DNA of 64,000 bases from Chthoniobacteraceae bacterium (GTDB lineage Bacteria > Verrucomicrobiota > Verrucomicrobiia > Chthoniobacterales > Chthoniobacteraceae), in contig CANFTB010000005.1 in the NCBI GenBank assembly GCA_947449735.1, positions 1 through 64,000 of the forward strand, in the 5' to 3' direction. The notes beneath the pieces were generated by a model. The model worked only from the letters and a program-made list of their open reading frames with translations. It was not told where the DNA came from and made no database searches. Shown here in pieces: positions 1 to 9,792 of this stretch. The position numbers and the translations under genes were made by a program. Position 1 is the first letter of the stretch, and the number at the start of each line of letters is the position of its first letter.

Positions 1-274
1 CACGGGACCTTCGGGGCCGCAAAAAGTAGCGGACCAAAGCGGCCCGTCAAGCCTTCCCGTGCACTTTTGTTTCAGGAGTTTCACAATCAACGTCTTGCAA
101 TCGCACTTCCCTCGCCAGCGCCGCCGCCAACCCCAGCTCCAAGCGCTCCCGAAGCGCCGCTCATATCCATCGAACACGCGCCGACCGTATACCCAGCCCC
201 GTTCGGTCGCTCTCAAGTTGATACCGCCAAGCGAACTGAAAGCTTCGCAAGGCACACATAATAAACTGTTTTAC
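1..274. other. Left-edge non-coding stretch
   Basis: I see no convincing gene in these bases. They lie downstream of ruvB, which reads toward the left edge, and the short open frames here have no recognisable product. A GC-rich inverted pair (GGCCGC near 14 and GCGGCC near 39) could form a hairpin, but it has no following T run, so I do not call it a terminator. Confidence 0.5.
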
Positions 275-1291
275 TTAAAATAGTCTTCCGTCCCGCTGTG
301 GTTCCACCACTCCAAGTTTGCGGTATGCTGGGGCAAGCGCAACGCGGCCCTGAGGAGTCCGCTTTAAATACCCCTGCATAATCAAGTAAGGCTCGTTGAC
401 ATCCTCGATGGTGCCAGCTTCCTCACCGATCGCTACGGCAAGGGAATTCAACCCCACAGGCCCGCCCTCGAAACGGTGAATCAACGCCTCCAAAATGCGC
501 TTATCCATCTCATCAAACCCATCCTGATCGATCTCAAGCATGGACAGAGCTGCGTCGGCAACCTCCTGGGAAACAACGCCGTCTGCGTTCACTTGCGCGT
601 AGTCCCTCACCCACCGCAACAGGTTGTTGGCAACACGCGGAGTCCCCCGCGAGCGCGCCGCAATTTCAAGTGCCCCTGCCGAATCCGTATGCAACCCGAT
701 AAGCCCGGCACTGCGCAGGAGGATTTTTTGCAATTCCTCCGCTGTGTAGTAGTCCAGGCGGCAATTCATTCCAAACCTCGACCTGAGCGGAGATGAAATC
801 ATTCCCGCCCGAGTCGTGGCCCCGACTAGGGTGAACTTGGGCAGATTCAGCCTGACAGAACGGGCGTTCGGGCCCTGGTCGATGATGATATCCAGTTTAA
901 AGTCCTCCATCGCTGGATACAGATACTCCTCGATCGCCGGCTGCAGGCGGTGAATTTCGTCGATGAAAAGCAGGTCACCGCGCTCAAGTGTCGTCAGCAA
1001 TCCCGCCAGGTCCCCAGCCTTTTCAACAGTCGGACCGCTGGTGCTCTTGATATTGCCGCCCATGGCATTCGCAAGGATGTAGGCGAGCGTGGTTTTACCC
1101 AAGCCCGGCGGGCCGCTCAGCAGGATGTGATCAAGCACATCGCCCCTTTGCCGGGCAGCCTCAACCATCACCCCAAGGCGCTGACAGACCTTCTCCTGCC
1201 CCGCAAACTCACTAAACATGGGCGGTCTAAGAGAAACGTCAAAGGGGGTATCAGGCTTCTCAGCAGCGTCTTGGTAAAAATTTTTTTCCAC
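275..1291 (-). CDS. ruvB: Holliday junction branch-migration ATPase RuvB
   Basis: RuvB is the hexameric AAA+ motor that, with RuvA and RuvC, drives branch migration of Holliday junctions in recombination repair. The 338-residue product has the usual family length. Walker A is GPPGLGKTT at residues 60-68, Walker B ends in DEIH at 111-114, and the sensor/arginine-finger region reads GATTRAG...LRSRFG at about 158-174. The C-terminal winged-helix part follows ([10 protein letters not shown] region). The start is an ATG followed by a typical short N-terminal leader. ruvA and ruvC are not next to it, so it stands alone here, reading away from the large + strand gene at 1601. The family call is certain; regulation cannot be read from the sequence. 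Confidence 0.97.
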   Translation of the reverse strand: MEKNFYQDAAEKPDTPFDVSLRPPMFSEFAGQEKVCQRLGVMVEAARQRGDVLDHILLSGPPGLGKTTLAYILANAMGGNIKSTSGPTVEKAGDLAGLLTTLERGDLLFIDEIHRLQPAIEEYLYPAMEDFKLDIIIDQGPNARSVRLNLPKFTLVGATTRAGMISSPLRSRFGMNCRLDYYTAEELQKILLRSAGLIGLHTDSAGALEIAARSRGTPRVANNLLRWVRDYAQVNADGVVSQEVADAALSMLEIDQDGFDEMDKRILEALIHRFEGGPVGLNSLAVAIGEEAGTIEDVNEPYLIMQGYLKRTPQGRVALAPAYRKLGVVEPQRDGRLF

Positions 1292-1600
1292 AAAAGTAAA
1301 GTTGAGGTGCCGATAAAGTCTTCACACGCTTATCACATTGCTCTTCCCTCTGCACGGGGGGAATTTTTATCCGAAACCCGAACGCTGCGCCCGTTAAATA
1401 CAGCCCCTCCACCTCATGACTCTGCTTACATAAAGCGAATCAGACACTTTGAGCCAAAGATGACGACAGCCAGTTATTTTGCTTAACTTTCGAAAGATTT
1501 ATCCGACTCTGTCTAGTCGTGAGCTCTAAACGGCGGCAGTCACCCCTGTTTTGGTTGGTTCGCAGCTCTGCTTTCCCAAAATTTGCTTTCCTATCTTTTT
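1292..1600. other. Intergenic region between divergent ruvB and the Ig-repeat protease
   Basis: This spacer of about 309 bases separates two divergent genes and must hold both promoters. I could not identify a convincing -35/-10 pair, operator or structured RNA. The part just before 1601 is T-rich and has no clear Shine-Dalgarno sequence. Confidence 0.4.
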
Positions 1601-4600
1601 ATGCGCCGAATTTACACTGCACTGGCTGCCTTTGGACTTTTCGTTGGAGTCGTTTTACACAGTTCAAATTCTGGTTCCGAACAGGTTTCTCACAGCACTC
1701 CCCCAGAGCAGACGAGCAAGGTACCCGCGGACTCCATTTCCCAGTCTGGGGATGCCACAGCCACCGGCAACAGCCAATCCCCACTCCCAGCGCCGCCATC
1801 AAGGAGCGCTGACTCGCGACCGCAGGAGTGGGTGCGTTTTTCTGAGTGGTTCGCCAAGTGGCAAGTGGCAGACGGAGCCGAGCGCGGATCACTTGAGTCC
1901 GAGGGTATCCTGCTTGCAGAGGTGCGAAGCGCTGCCATGCGTGAGATGATGCAGGCATCTCCTCAGCGGGCTTTCGAGCTGGGCATCCCGCTCAGGGATT
2001 ACGTCGCTCTGCCTGCCTCTGTGCGGGAGAAGGTTGAGACGCCTTTCAACGTTCAGACATCCTTCGACCCTCTGCGCCGGATGGCGGTCACCGAACAGGT
2101 TATTTGTGCCCCGGCAGCTCCCATGGCGGGCGAGCAGGACACTCCCAACGGCAAGGTTGTCCTTCGCTCGGGAAACAATCCGGATGCTGAAACCTACAGC
2201 TTCGGCGGACGGCTCGATGCCTATCCGGGCAAGGAGAGCACCACGCTTTTTGGCTACTCTCTCAACGGACGGCAGGTGGTGGGGGAAAACTCGATTCAGA
2301 AACTCGACCCCGCGGACATCGAAGCAGCCGTCCAGCTCTTTGGAGAAAGCTCCTTCGGCCGCTCAGCCAGCCCCATCACGGGCGGCGCCACAGACGAGTC
2401 CATCGCAGCCGTTTACGGCGGCAAGGTGCACTGGTTTGAGAACAAGCAAGATCTAGCCAAAGCCGAGAGCCTTCTGTCTGCGATCGACACCTCCATCAAT
2501 CCCAAGCCGATCACCCGCTACTTCGACCAATTCGGGTTTGCCGGTCTGGCGCGCGGTGCCACCACGGAATGGCTGAATCCCGACACCTATCCGGTCTTGG
2601 TTGCGTTCGCGTTCAACGGGTACAGCCGTTCGTGGAGTTGCGCTCCTAAAAAGGTTTTTGTGGGAGTCGTCAAGTACACGCAGGACGGCTGGGACACCAA
2701 TCAGTATGTCCCGGTGGTGCAGGGCATCGCCTCTGGCGTGGACAAGTTCATCCAAGACATCTCCCGGGGACAGTCGAAGTTTAACATCGTCATGGCCTCG
2801 TCTGCCCTGGTGCTGGACAAGACGCTTTACCCCAATGAAAGCGACGCCCTTCTAAACAAGATGAAGGATTACTACCAGACAACCATGGGGGGGAACCCCG
2901 ACCAAGTGGACATCTGGACGAGTTTTGTCGAAACGACCAACGGCGGAGCCGGGTACGCAGGCCGAGGGCTGGCAGGCGCATGGAAGTGCTGGATCACAGA
3001 TAGCACAGCTCAGGGCCTGTGGTGCCACGAATACGGTCACTGCTATGGATTGCCCCATGCTAGCTCCTGGGTTTTGAACGCAGGCGTGACAGACCCCCTC
3101 TCCGTTTCGGGCGCCCACGACGAATACGGTGACCAAATGGACGTTATGGGTAATGGAACCTACCCACAAGGCTACTGGAGAATGCATGCACTCTGGAGCA
3201 TTGGATGGAGGGATGACGCGGAATACCCCGAAATTACGACCCCAGGCGTCTACAACATCTACAGATATGATGCACCCAACATGGGGAGCAGCGAAAAAAC
3301 AGCAGGCAATCCGCTCGCCCAAGGAATACGCGTGCGGCGCTCGGGCGTCAGCGGCCAGCTGTTGTCGCTGGTCCACAGGGCAAGCTACACCTATCTGCCG
3401 ACCATTGGAAAAGGACTGCAAATCGTCCGGATCACCGAAAACCAAAAGCCCGGTTGGTACGATACAACTCAGAGCCAGATGCTGGACCTGACTCCCGACA
3501 CTAGCGGAGACAACAAAGACGGGGGGCTGCCGATTGGAAAAACATTTTACGACTCAGTGGGCGGCATCTCCATCACTCCCCTTGCGATCAAGGGAACCCC
3601 GCCAAACGTGTATGTAGAGACCGATGTCAAATTTGGACCATTTACTGGAAACCATGCTCCCACGGGATTGACGCTGACCGTGCCCTCCACCGGAACCGCG
3701 CGAAACAGCATTAGCATGTCTGCAACCGCCAGCGACTCGGACGGAGACTCCCTCGCTTACCACTGGAATTTCGGTGACGGTACTTTTGGCGATGCCGCTG
3801 GGGCGGCTCAAACCAAGACCTACACAGTCGGAGGCGCCTACACGGTCAGCGTGACAGTGACGGATAAGAAAGGGGGAACCGCTTCGGCAACGGCAAACAT
3901 CTCCGTGACTGATCCCCTCCGTACAGTCGCAGACCAAACCCTGCCGTCCTACAACGGCGGCTCCATCAAGAGACTTCGTAACTTAGGCGACTCCCTCCTT
4001 TTCGCGTTGTGCAGCGCTGGACGCATTTACAAAACCACCGACGCCTCCTCTTGGAGTCTCATCAACGTGCCCGGTGCCAGCAGTGTTACCTTCACAGATG
4101 CCATCAAGAATGATTCGGCAATCGTGGTTTTGGGAACCGATTCCTCGACCAACGTTAAAATCTACAAATCTACCGATGACGGGGCGAATTGGACCGCGGC
4201 AACCGTGCCTTCAGGCTCAATGACCCTCACACGGCTAACATGGACAGGGTCCAAGTTTGTCGCCGCCGCGGGAACTGCTGCCAACAATTACGTGCTCACC
4301 TCGGCAGACGGAGTAAACTGGACAAAAGTCACCGTCGCCACCCCAAAGGCAGGCCAGTGGCGTAGCATCGCAAGCGATGGGAATGGGGCCGTTCTCATGA
4401 CCGGTGACCAGAGCTTCATCGTCTGCACAGCTTATTCCTCAGATCACGGCGCCACTTGGTCGACCTATACCGCGGACCTGAACGCACGCGGCGACGACTG
4501 CACCTTTTTCAAGGGCGACTTTTATGCAGGCGGTTGGAACACCAACATCGCCAAGATCACGGGTGAAGGCCGGATCTTCACGACCGTGGGACAAATCAAA

Positions 4601-7600
4601 TCCTCTGAATCCAACCTTTTCATCAGCTCCAACAGTTCCTTCGCCATCGCCAAAGAGGCTGTAACCTCCTCTTATGCCCTGCAGCTCTCTAGCAACGGCC
4701 TAGACTGGTTCAAGATAAACCTGGACGGGGGCAACCGGAACATCATCGGAGCAGATGTGCTTTCCGGTTATCTTTTCATGATCCAGCAGGACATCGTCGT
4801 ACAAGGCGGAGTGAACTACGCATCCTACAAGATCGTGCGTACCACGACGGCGGTCACCAACTCCTTCACGACCCCGACGGACAATCCGACCACACCCCCC
4901 TCCATCACTAGCCAGCCCACGTCTCGCGCTGTGAACCCCGGCGCAAGCACCACACTCTCGGTAACAGCGTCCGGGGCGGCCCCTCTCTCCTACCAGTGGA
5001 AAAAGGGAGACACCAGCATTTCGGGCGCCACAGCGTCCTCTTACACAATCGCTTCGGTCTCAAGCTCAGATGCCGGCGACTATACCGTGGTCGTCAGCAA
5101 CAGCAACGGCTCGGTGACGAGCAACGTGGCGACGCTCACAATCAACACCGCAGTGACGATCACGCAGCAACCCGTTGACACGGCGGTAAACCCCGGCGCT
5201 TCCTTCACTCTCAGCGTTACAGCGACAGGGACGGCCCCGATCACTTACCAGTGGAAAAAAGACGGCACCACCATCGCCGGTGCCACAAGCGCCACCTACA
5301 CGGTCGCGTCCGCCGCCTCCAGCCACGCAGGCAGCTACACCGTTGTCGTGACAAACCCAGCTGGAAGCGTCACCAGTTCAGCCGTAACGGTTATGGTGCG
5401 TACGGCGCCAGTCATCCTAACCCATCCGCTCACCCAGGGATTCAACGCCGGCGCAACGATTTCGCTGAGTGCCAGCGCCTCAGGCTCGTCGCCTTTCACT
5501 TATCAATGGTACAAAGACAATGCAGCGATCTCCGGCGCAACCGCGTCGACCTACTCGATCGCCTCAGCGCAAGCCTCTGACGCCGGTGCTTACAAGGTCG
5601 TGGTGACCAATGCGCTCGGCTCGGCAACCAGCAACACGGCCACGTTGACGCTGAACATTCCCGTCACCATCACCCAGCAACCTGCCGGTGCGAGCGTCTC
5701 GACCGGCGCTTCCTTCACTTTAAGTGTGGTTGCGAGCGGCTCCGCTCCGATCACCTATCAGTGGAAAAAGGACGGGGCCTCTATCACTGGAGCCACGAAC
5801 GCCTCTTACACAGTTGCGTCCGCCGCAGCATCCAATGCCGGCAGTTACACCGTTGTCGTCACAAACCCTGCAGGAAGCGTCACTAGCAATGCAGCGACAA
5901 TCTCCATCGGAAGCTCCCCGACAATTGTCTCCCATCCGCTCACCCAGGGATTCAATTCCGGCAGCTCCGTCTCTCTCACAGTTTCCGCGACAGGCCTCGC
6001 TCCGTTTACCTACCAGTGGTACAAGAACAACACGGCCATCAGTGGAGCCACGTCGTCCACCTACACGATCGCCTCGGCGCAGGCATCGGACGCAGGCAGC
6101 TTCAAGGTCACGGTCACAAATGCAATTGGTTCCGTCACCTCAAACACTGCGGTCCTCACGCTCAATATTGCCCCCACCATCAGCACGCAGCCCGCGTCTC
6201 TAACGGTACGCGCTGGTTCTGCAGCGTCACTGTCTGTAGTAGCGGCGGGAACGGCCCCGTTTACGTATCAGTGGAAAAAGGACGCCTCCGTCGTTACAGG
6301 CGCCACTAGCGCCACCTACACGATCGCCAGAAGCACCACAGCCGACGCTGGAGCTTATACGGTGGTCGTCACCAATGCAGCAGGCTCCGTGACGAGCAGT
6401 TCGGCCACGCTTACGGTTCAATCGCCCCCTTCCATCACAGTCCACCCCGCGAGCGCCACCGTCCTTCTAGGCAGTGCGCTCAACCTCAGTGTGACTGCAA
6501 CTGGTCCCGGCAGCCCCATCACCTACCAGTGGTTCAAAGACGGCTCGGCCATCTCGGGCGCGACGTCCTCCACGTATTCCGTCAGCGCCTCAATCGCAAA
6601 CAACTGGGGAAGCTACTACGTGACCGTGAGCAACGCATTGGGTTCTGTCACCAGCAATACGGCCATGGTTCAGATTGACGGGCCTCCTGTGGTCACTCTC
6701 CAACCCGTGAACACCTCCGTCACGGCCGCAGGCTCGGCAACGCTCAAGGCCAACGCGGTGAGCGCCACCACCCTCACCTACTACTGGAAGAAAAACGGCG
6801 TCCAATGCACAACTACGAGCACCATCTCGGGCGGACCTTCCACTATCTCCTTCACGCTGACTATCACTGGAAGCGGGGACGTGTCTCCAGCGGGCAGCTA
6901 TACGCTTGTCCTATCGAACTCGAGATCGGCATCCTCTCCAGTTTCCAGCAATGCTGCGGTCGTCACAGACCTTTCAGCGCCCAAGCTGCTGACCTATAAA
7001 CTCAGCAATTCGATGTCCGCAGCAACGAGCCTGAGGACCACCGGAACGACTCCGACGGTTTCTCTGAAAACAGCGTACAACACGGAGCGCTTGATTTTGG
7101 ACATCCGTTCAGCGGGAGTCACCACCTACCAGTGGTCTTATCAGTCCATGACCGCAAGGACGTTCGCCAATATCGCTGGCGCCACCAGCAGTACCTTGGA
7201 CTTTAGTACTTTGCCAACCTCAATGAAGGGCAAGCTCGGTACATTCCAAATCACTGCAACGAATCCCAATGGAAGTACTTTGTGTAAGTTCCTTATATCA
7301 GCGTTCTCTAACGCACCGTCCTCCCCCACCGTGCTGGCAGTTCAAACCCAACCCTCTGCTGTTGTTGCCATTGCTGGAAGCCCGGCCACTTTCAACTGGA
7401 GCATTTCAGGAGGAGTCGCAACCATCACTTGGTACCGGTTTGACACAGCGGGCTCGATGCAGTTGATTCCGGGGAATAGCACAACCACGTTGCGAATCAA
7501 TTCTGTCACACTTGCCGACGATGGCGCCTACATGGCAATTGCAGCAGATTCCGCAGGAAACACAGTTTGCAGCCAAATGGTCGCCCTAACCGTACTGCCC

Positions 7601-7612
7601 AAGGGAGAGTAG
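1601..7612 (+). CDS. Secreted zinc metalloprotease / PKD / multi-Ig-repeat protein
   Basis: A 2003-residue exported protein. The reading frame opens earlier at a TTG (1583), but I prefer the ATG at 1601, which gives a short basic start (MRR) and a hydrophobic signal segment to about residue 22. The N-terminal 650 residues contain a metzincin/M6-like zinc site, HEYGHCYGLPH, with H476, E477, H480 and H486, followed by a DQMDVMGNG segment that may be the Met-turn. A PKD-like domain lies at about 684-770 (WNFGDG motif), then a region of about 300 residues with repeated 'T.DG..W' segments resembling a BNR/sialidase-type beta-propeller. From about residue 1100 come eight clear Ig-like repeats of about 85 residues, each with a YQW core and a D.G.Y.V.V.N signature, plus two degenerate copies. 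No PEP-CTERM or type IX tail was recognised. Its likely role is surface or extracellular proteolysis and binding; the substrate is unknown. Confidence 0.85.
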   Translation: MRRIYTALAAFGLFVGVVLHSSNSGSEQVSHSTPPEQTSKVPADSISQSGDATATGNSQSPLPAPPSRSADSRPQEWVRFSEWFAKWQVADGAERGSLESEGILLAEVRSAAMREMMQASPQRAFELGIPLRDYVALPASVREKVETPFNVQTSFDPLRRMAVTEQVICAPAAPMAGEQDTPNGKVVLRSGNNPDAETYSFGGRLDAYPGKESTTLFGYSLNGRQVVGENSIQKLDPADIEAAVQLFGESSFGRSASPITGGATDESIAAVYGGKVHWFENKQDLAKAESLLSAIDTSINPKPITRYFDQFGFAGLARGATTEWLNPDTYPVLVAFAFNGYSRSWSCAPKKVFVGVVKYTQDGWDTNQYVPVVQGIASGVDKFIQDISRGQSKFNIVMASSALVLDKTLYPNESDALLNKMKDYYQTTMGGNPDQVDIWTSFVETTNGGAGYAGRGLAGAWKCWITDSTAQGLWCHEYGHCYGLPHASSWVLNAGVTDPLSVSGAHDEYGDQMDVMGNGTYPQGYWRMHALWSIGWRDDAEYPEITTPGVYNIYRYDAPNMGSSEKTAGNPLAQGIRVRRSGVSGQLLSLVHRASYTYLPTIGKGLQIVRITENQKPGWYDTTQSQMLDLTPDTSGDNKDGGLPIGKTFYDSVGGISITPLAIKGTPPNVYVETDVKFGPFTGNHAPTGLTLTVPSTGTARNSISMSATASDSDGDSLAYHWNFGDGTFGDAAGAAQTKTYTVGGAYTVSVTVTDKKGGTASATANISVTDPLRTVADQTLPSYNGGSIKRLRNLGDSLLFALCSAGRIYKTTDASSWSLINVPGASSVTFTDAIKNDSAIVVLGTDSSTNVKIYKSTDDGANWTAATVPSGSMTLTRLTWTGSKFVAAAGTAANNYVLTSADGVNWTKVTVATPKAGQWRSIASDGNGAVLMTGDQSFIVCTAYSSDHGATWSTYTADLNARGDDCTFFKGDFYAGGWNTNIAKITGEGRIFTTVGQIKSSESNLFISSNSSFAIAKEAVTSSYALQLSSNGLDWFKINLDGGNRNIIGADVLSGYLFMIQQDIVVQGGVNYASYKIVRTTTAVTNSFTTPTDNPTTPPSITSQPTSRAVNPGASTTLSVTASGAAPLSYQWKKGDTSISGATASSYTIASVSSSDAGDYTVVVSNSNGSVTSNVATLTINTAVTITQQPVDTAVNPGASFTLSVTATGTAPITYQWKKDGTTIAGATSATYTVASAASSHAGSYTVVVTNPAGSVTSSAVTVMVRTAPVILTHPLTQGFNAGATISLSASASGSSPFTYQWYKDNAAISGATASTYSIASAQASDAGAYKVVVTNALGSATSNTATLTLNIPVTITQQPAGASVSTGASFTLSVVASGSAPITYQWKKDGASITGATNASYTVASAAASNAGSYTVVVTNPAGSVTSNAATISIGSSPTIVSHPLTQGFNSGSSVSLTVSATGLAPFTYQWYKNNTAISGATSSTYTIASAQASDAGSFKVTVTNAIGSVTSNTAVLTLNIAPTISTQPASLTVRAGSAASLSVVAAGTAPFTYQWKKDASVVTGATSATYTIARSTTADAGAYTVVVTNAAGSVTSSSATLTVQSPPSITVHPASATVLLGSALNLSVTATGPGSPITYQWFKDGSAISGATSSTYSVSASIANNWGSYYVTVSNALGSVTSNTAMVQIDGPPVVTLQPVNTSVTAAGSATLKANAVSATTLTYYWKKNGVQCTTTSTISGGPSTISFTLTITGSGDVSPAGSYTLVLSNSRSASSPVSSNAAVVTDLSAPKLLTYKLSNSMSAATSLRTTGTTPTVSLKTAYNTERLILDIRSAGVTTYQWSYQSMTARTFANIAGATSSTLDFSTLPTSMKGKLGTFQITATNPNGSTLCKFLISAFSNAPSSPTVLAVQTQPSAVVAIAGSPATFNWSISGGVATITWYRFDTAGSMQLIPGNSTTTLRINSVTLADDGAYMAIAADSAGNTVCSQMVALTVLPKGE
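4898..6960 (+). repeat. Tandem Ig-domain coding repeats with a 510-bp higher-order unit
   Basis: Eight Ig-like units of about 255 bases lie in tandem inside the protease gene. Units 2+3 (5153-5662) and 4+5 (5663-6172) match as pairs: the segment coding THPLTQGFN (around 5421) recurs as SHPLTQGFN exactly 510 bases later (around 5931), and the TITQQP segments at 5153 and 5663 have the same spacing. This indicates duplication of a two-domain block rather than independent single-domain duplications. Confidence 0.85.
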
Positions 7613-7681
7613 ATACCTATCAGTCCCTGGATATCACTCGTCCCTGCCGCTTACTCAGCCACCACCACTTCCTCTTCTTTT

Positions 7682-8575
7682 ATGTCCATTTCTCTGAACA
7701 CCAACATTTCCGCCACAAGAGCTGCCGCTGAACTCTCGCAGCATTACACAGTCCAACAGAAAACCATCAACCAACTCACCTCTGGTGAGCGCATGACCTC
7801 GGCAGCTGACGATACGGGAGCATTCTCCAACGCGATCGACTTGCGTTCAGCACTCTCACGAAGTTCTGCAACAACCGGCGTCCTCGCAAATGCACTGTCA
7901 TTTTTGCAAACACAAGGCGCTGCCCTCCAGCACTTGGGAAAGGTTGTTTCCAGAATGAGCGAGATTTCCAGCCTGATGCAGGACGCTACGAAAACCACCC
8001 TGGATTTGGACAATTATGCCTCTGAGTTTAAATCGCTTCAGGGGGAGATGATCTCTTTGACTGACAGCAAATTCAACGACACCAATCTTTTTGCGACTGT
8101 TGGTTCGGGTGATGGTAGCTTGTCTGTTTACACGGGAGACAGTCCCGACCAAACCGTCACGCTCACGCAGGCAGACTTGGGGCAACTCCGAGTCCTTTTT
8201 TTCACATCCCCGTTAGGAGCCGGCATCAACGAATCCAACTACGCTGCGGACGGCACTGGATCTTGGGGACCTAGCGACATCTCCGACGTTCAGGGCGGTG
8301 TTTTTGGACCGAACCTATCGAGTGATTTGGAGACCGTAGCCCAGCTCGTCGCAAACAATGCAGCCCAGCAGTTGCAAGTCCGGTTCTCAATGGACCGAGT
8401 TCAAGGCACGACGTTGTCCATCGAACGCAGCCGTGGGCTGCTGGTTGATACGAACGTCGCCGAGTCCACTCAGGATTTGAGCCGGAGCAACATCCTCATT
8501 CAAACGAGTGCCGCTGCCCTGACCACAGCCAACAAAGTGCAGGAATCCATGCTTTCGCTGCTGAAGCCGAGCTAG
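7682..8575 (+). CDS. Flagellin-family protein
   Basis: Flagellins polymerise into the flagellar filament after export through the flagellar type III apparatus. The 297-residue product has a flagellin N-terminal domain at about 1-138 (starts MSISLNTN, with TSGERMTSAADDTGA matching the conserved L.SG.RI..AADD block) and a flagellin C-terminal domain at about 212-297 (DLSRSNILIQTSAA, ending QESMLSLLKPS). The middle is short, so the filament would have little surface-exposed variable domain. It starts at an ATG 69 bases after the giant Ig protein and ends 25 bases before the SCO-like gene. No chaperone, hook or basal-body gene is nearby, and I could not find a sigma-28 type promoter. It may be a true flagellin kept away from the flagellar cluster, or a flagellin-like paralogue. 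Confidence 0.88.
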   Translation: MSISLNTNISATRAAAELSQHYTVQQKTINQLTSGERMTSAADDTGAFSNAIDLRSALSRSSATTGVLANALSFLQTQGAALQHLGKVVSRMSEISSLMQDATKTTLDLDNYASEFKSLQGEMISLTDSKFNDTNLFATVGSGDGSLSVYTGDSPDQTVTLTQADLGQLRVLFFTSPLGAGINESNYAADGTGSWGPSDISDVQGGVFGPNLSSDLETVAQLVANNAAQQLQVRFSMDRVQGTTLSIERSRGLLVDTNVAESTQDLSRSNILIQTSAAALTTANKVQESMLSLLKPS

Positions 8576-8600
8576 GTGGTCAGATTCTCCATCTCCCGTT

Positions 8601-9548
8601 TTGGCTAAATCAAGCTTGGGAAAAACCTTCGCCTTATCGGCCCTCTGGCCGCTCCTCACCTGTTCCCTTGTCGCGAAGGGGGCAGAGACTGCTCCTTCTT
8701 CGGTTCGAGTCGCTTTGGCTCCAGATAAACCAACGCCACAGGAGGAGGCCCAGGAGGTTTTCGTACGCGTTCTTGCCGTCAACGCGGCAAAGAGTGAGAT
8801 GACGGTTTCTCTCCGCCAACAGGAACTCAGAGTCTCAGTTTCGGTGGCGAATGCCGAGCTATTCAAGTCGACCACCTCCGTCCGGGGTTTCTTACTGCCA
8901 CAGTCCGGGCCAAATGCGCTCCCCTTGCTTGATAACCTGTGGCCGGCGGACTCACCCGTCGTTGAAGCACAAGAGACCGCCCTTAAAAAGCTGGCAACGC
9001 TTCTCAAAGACCCTTCCTTCCGAATCGGAACGGGCTTTCCCCTTCCGCTCGAAGGCTTTTTGGACCAGCACGCGAATGTGATTTCAAGCGACCGCTTCCG
9101 GGGCAAACAAGTAGTCATCAACTTTATTTACGGCCGGTGCGCAGATCCCGCGATGTGCCCGGCAACAGCCATCCGCATGACGCGTCTGAGGGATCGTCTG
9201 CCGACTGCCTGTCGCGACAAAGTAGAAATCGTCTTCATCACCCTCGACCCACAGTTCGATACTCCAGCCCGTTGCTTGGAATATCTCAAGGCCCGTAATG
9301 CAAACGTTCCGGGAGTCTCAATGCTCACAGGATCCTACGAGGCGGTCCAAGCGCTTTCAAAACTATGCGGCATATGGTTCAAGACCGTGGCTGAAGGAAT
9401 TTTTGAGCACGCTCAAACGATGCTTTGGGTGGATGCTAACGGCACCCTGCGCGAAGCATTCCCTGCTTCGGATCCCGGTGTCACCTCTCTCGAAAACGCC
9501 CTTCTCCTTGAGACCGCCGAGCCAGGGGTTCCTAGCATTACCCAGTAA
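8601..9548 (+). CDS. SCO1/SenC-like thioredoxin-fold exported protein
   Basis: SCO proteins are membrane- or periplasm-located copper chaperones or thiol reductases, classically for cytochrome oxidase CuA. The 315-residue frame starts with TTG; I accept it because it gives a basic start and hydrophobic signal peptide (to about residue 27) and the next in-frame ATG lies inside the domain. The SCO domain covers about 150-300. The metal/redox cysteines are C180 and C186, a CxxxxxC arrangement rather than the classical CxxxC, and the conserved distal histidine is H270 in the FEHAQTMLW segment. Residues 30-140 form an N-terminal region I cannot assign. No oxidase genes are next to it; its neighbours are a flagellin and a peptidase. 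Confidence 0.8.
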   Translation: MAKSSLGKTFALSALWPLLTCSLVAKGAETAPSSVRVALAPDKPTPQEEAQEVFVRVLAVNAAKSEMTVSLRQQELRVSVSVANAELFKSTTSVRGFLLPQSGPNALPLLDNLWPADSPVVEAQETALKKLATLLKDPSFRIGTGFPLPLEGFLDQHANVISSDRFRGKQVVINFIYGRCADPAMCPATAIRMTRLRDRLPTACRDKVEIVFITLDPQFDTPARCLEYLKARNANVPGVSMLTGSYEAVQALSKLCGIWFKTVAEGIFEHAQTMLWVDANGTLREAFPASDPGVTSLENALLLETAEPGVPSITQ

Positions 9549-9754
9549 ACCGTATCATCTCGGGTGAACTCGTTTGAACTCGACTCGAGCGTATCCGGTG
9601 GTGAACCGCCAGTCTAAAGAGCAGCAACGCCGGACGGCAGTATATCTTGCCCACATGGAGTTATCGACATCGACCATTCTCTCTCACTCGGCAATGACTA
9701 CGGCACCGGCTTGCAGTTTGATTCCAACGGCCGCTTGCTTTTGCCCGAACGTGC

Positions 9755-9773
9755 GGGGATAGGTGCTATCCCC
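9755..9773 (+). promoter_or_regulatory. Perfect hairpin just upstream of the M20 peptidase start
   Basis: GGGGATAG and CTATCCCC form a perfect 8-bp stem around a three-base GTG loop, ending 19 bases before the ATG at 9793. No T run follows, so it does not look like an intrinsic terminator. A role in translation or mRNA stability is only a suggestion. The loop GTG is the alternative, longer start of the same frame. Confidence 0.4.
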
Positions 9774-9792
9774 ATCACCCCACCGCCCCCCC

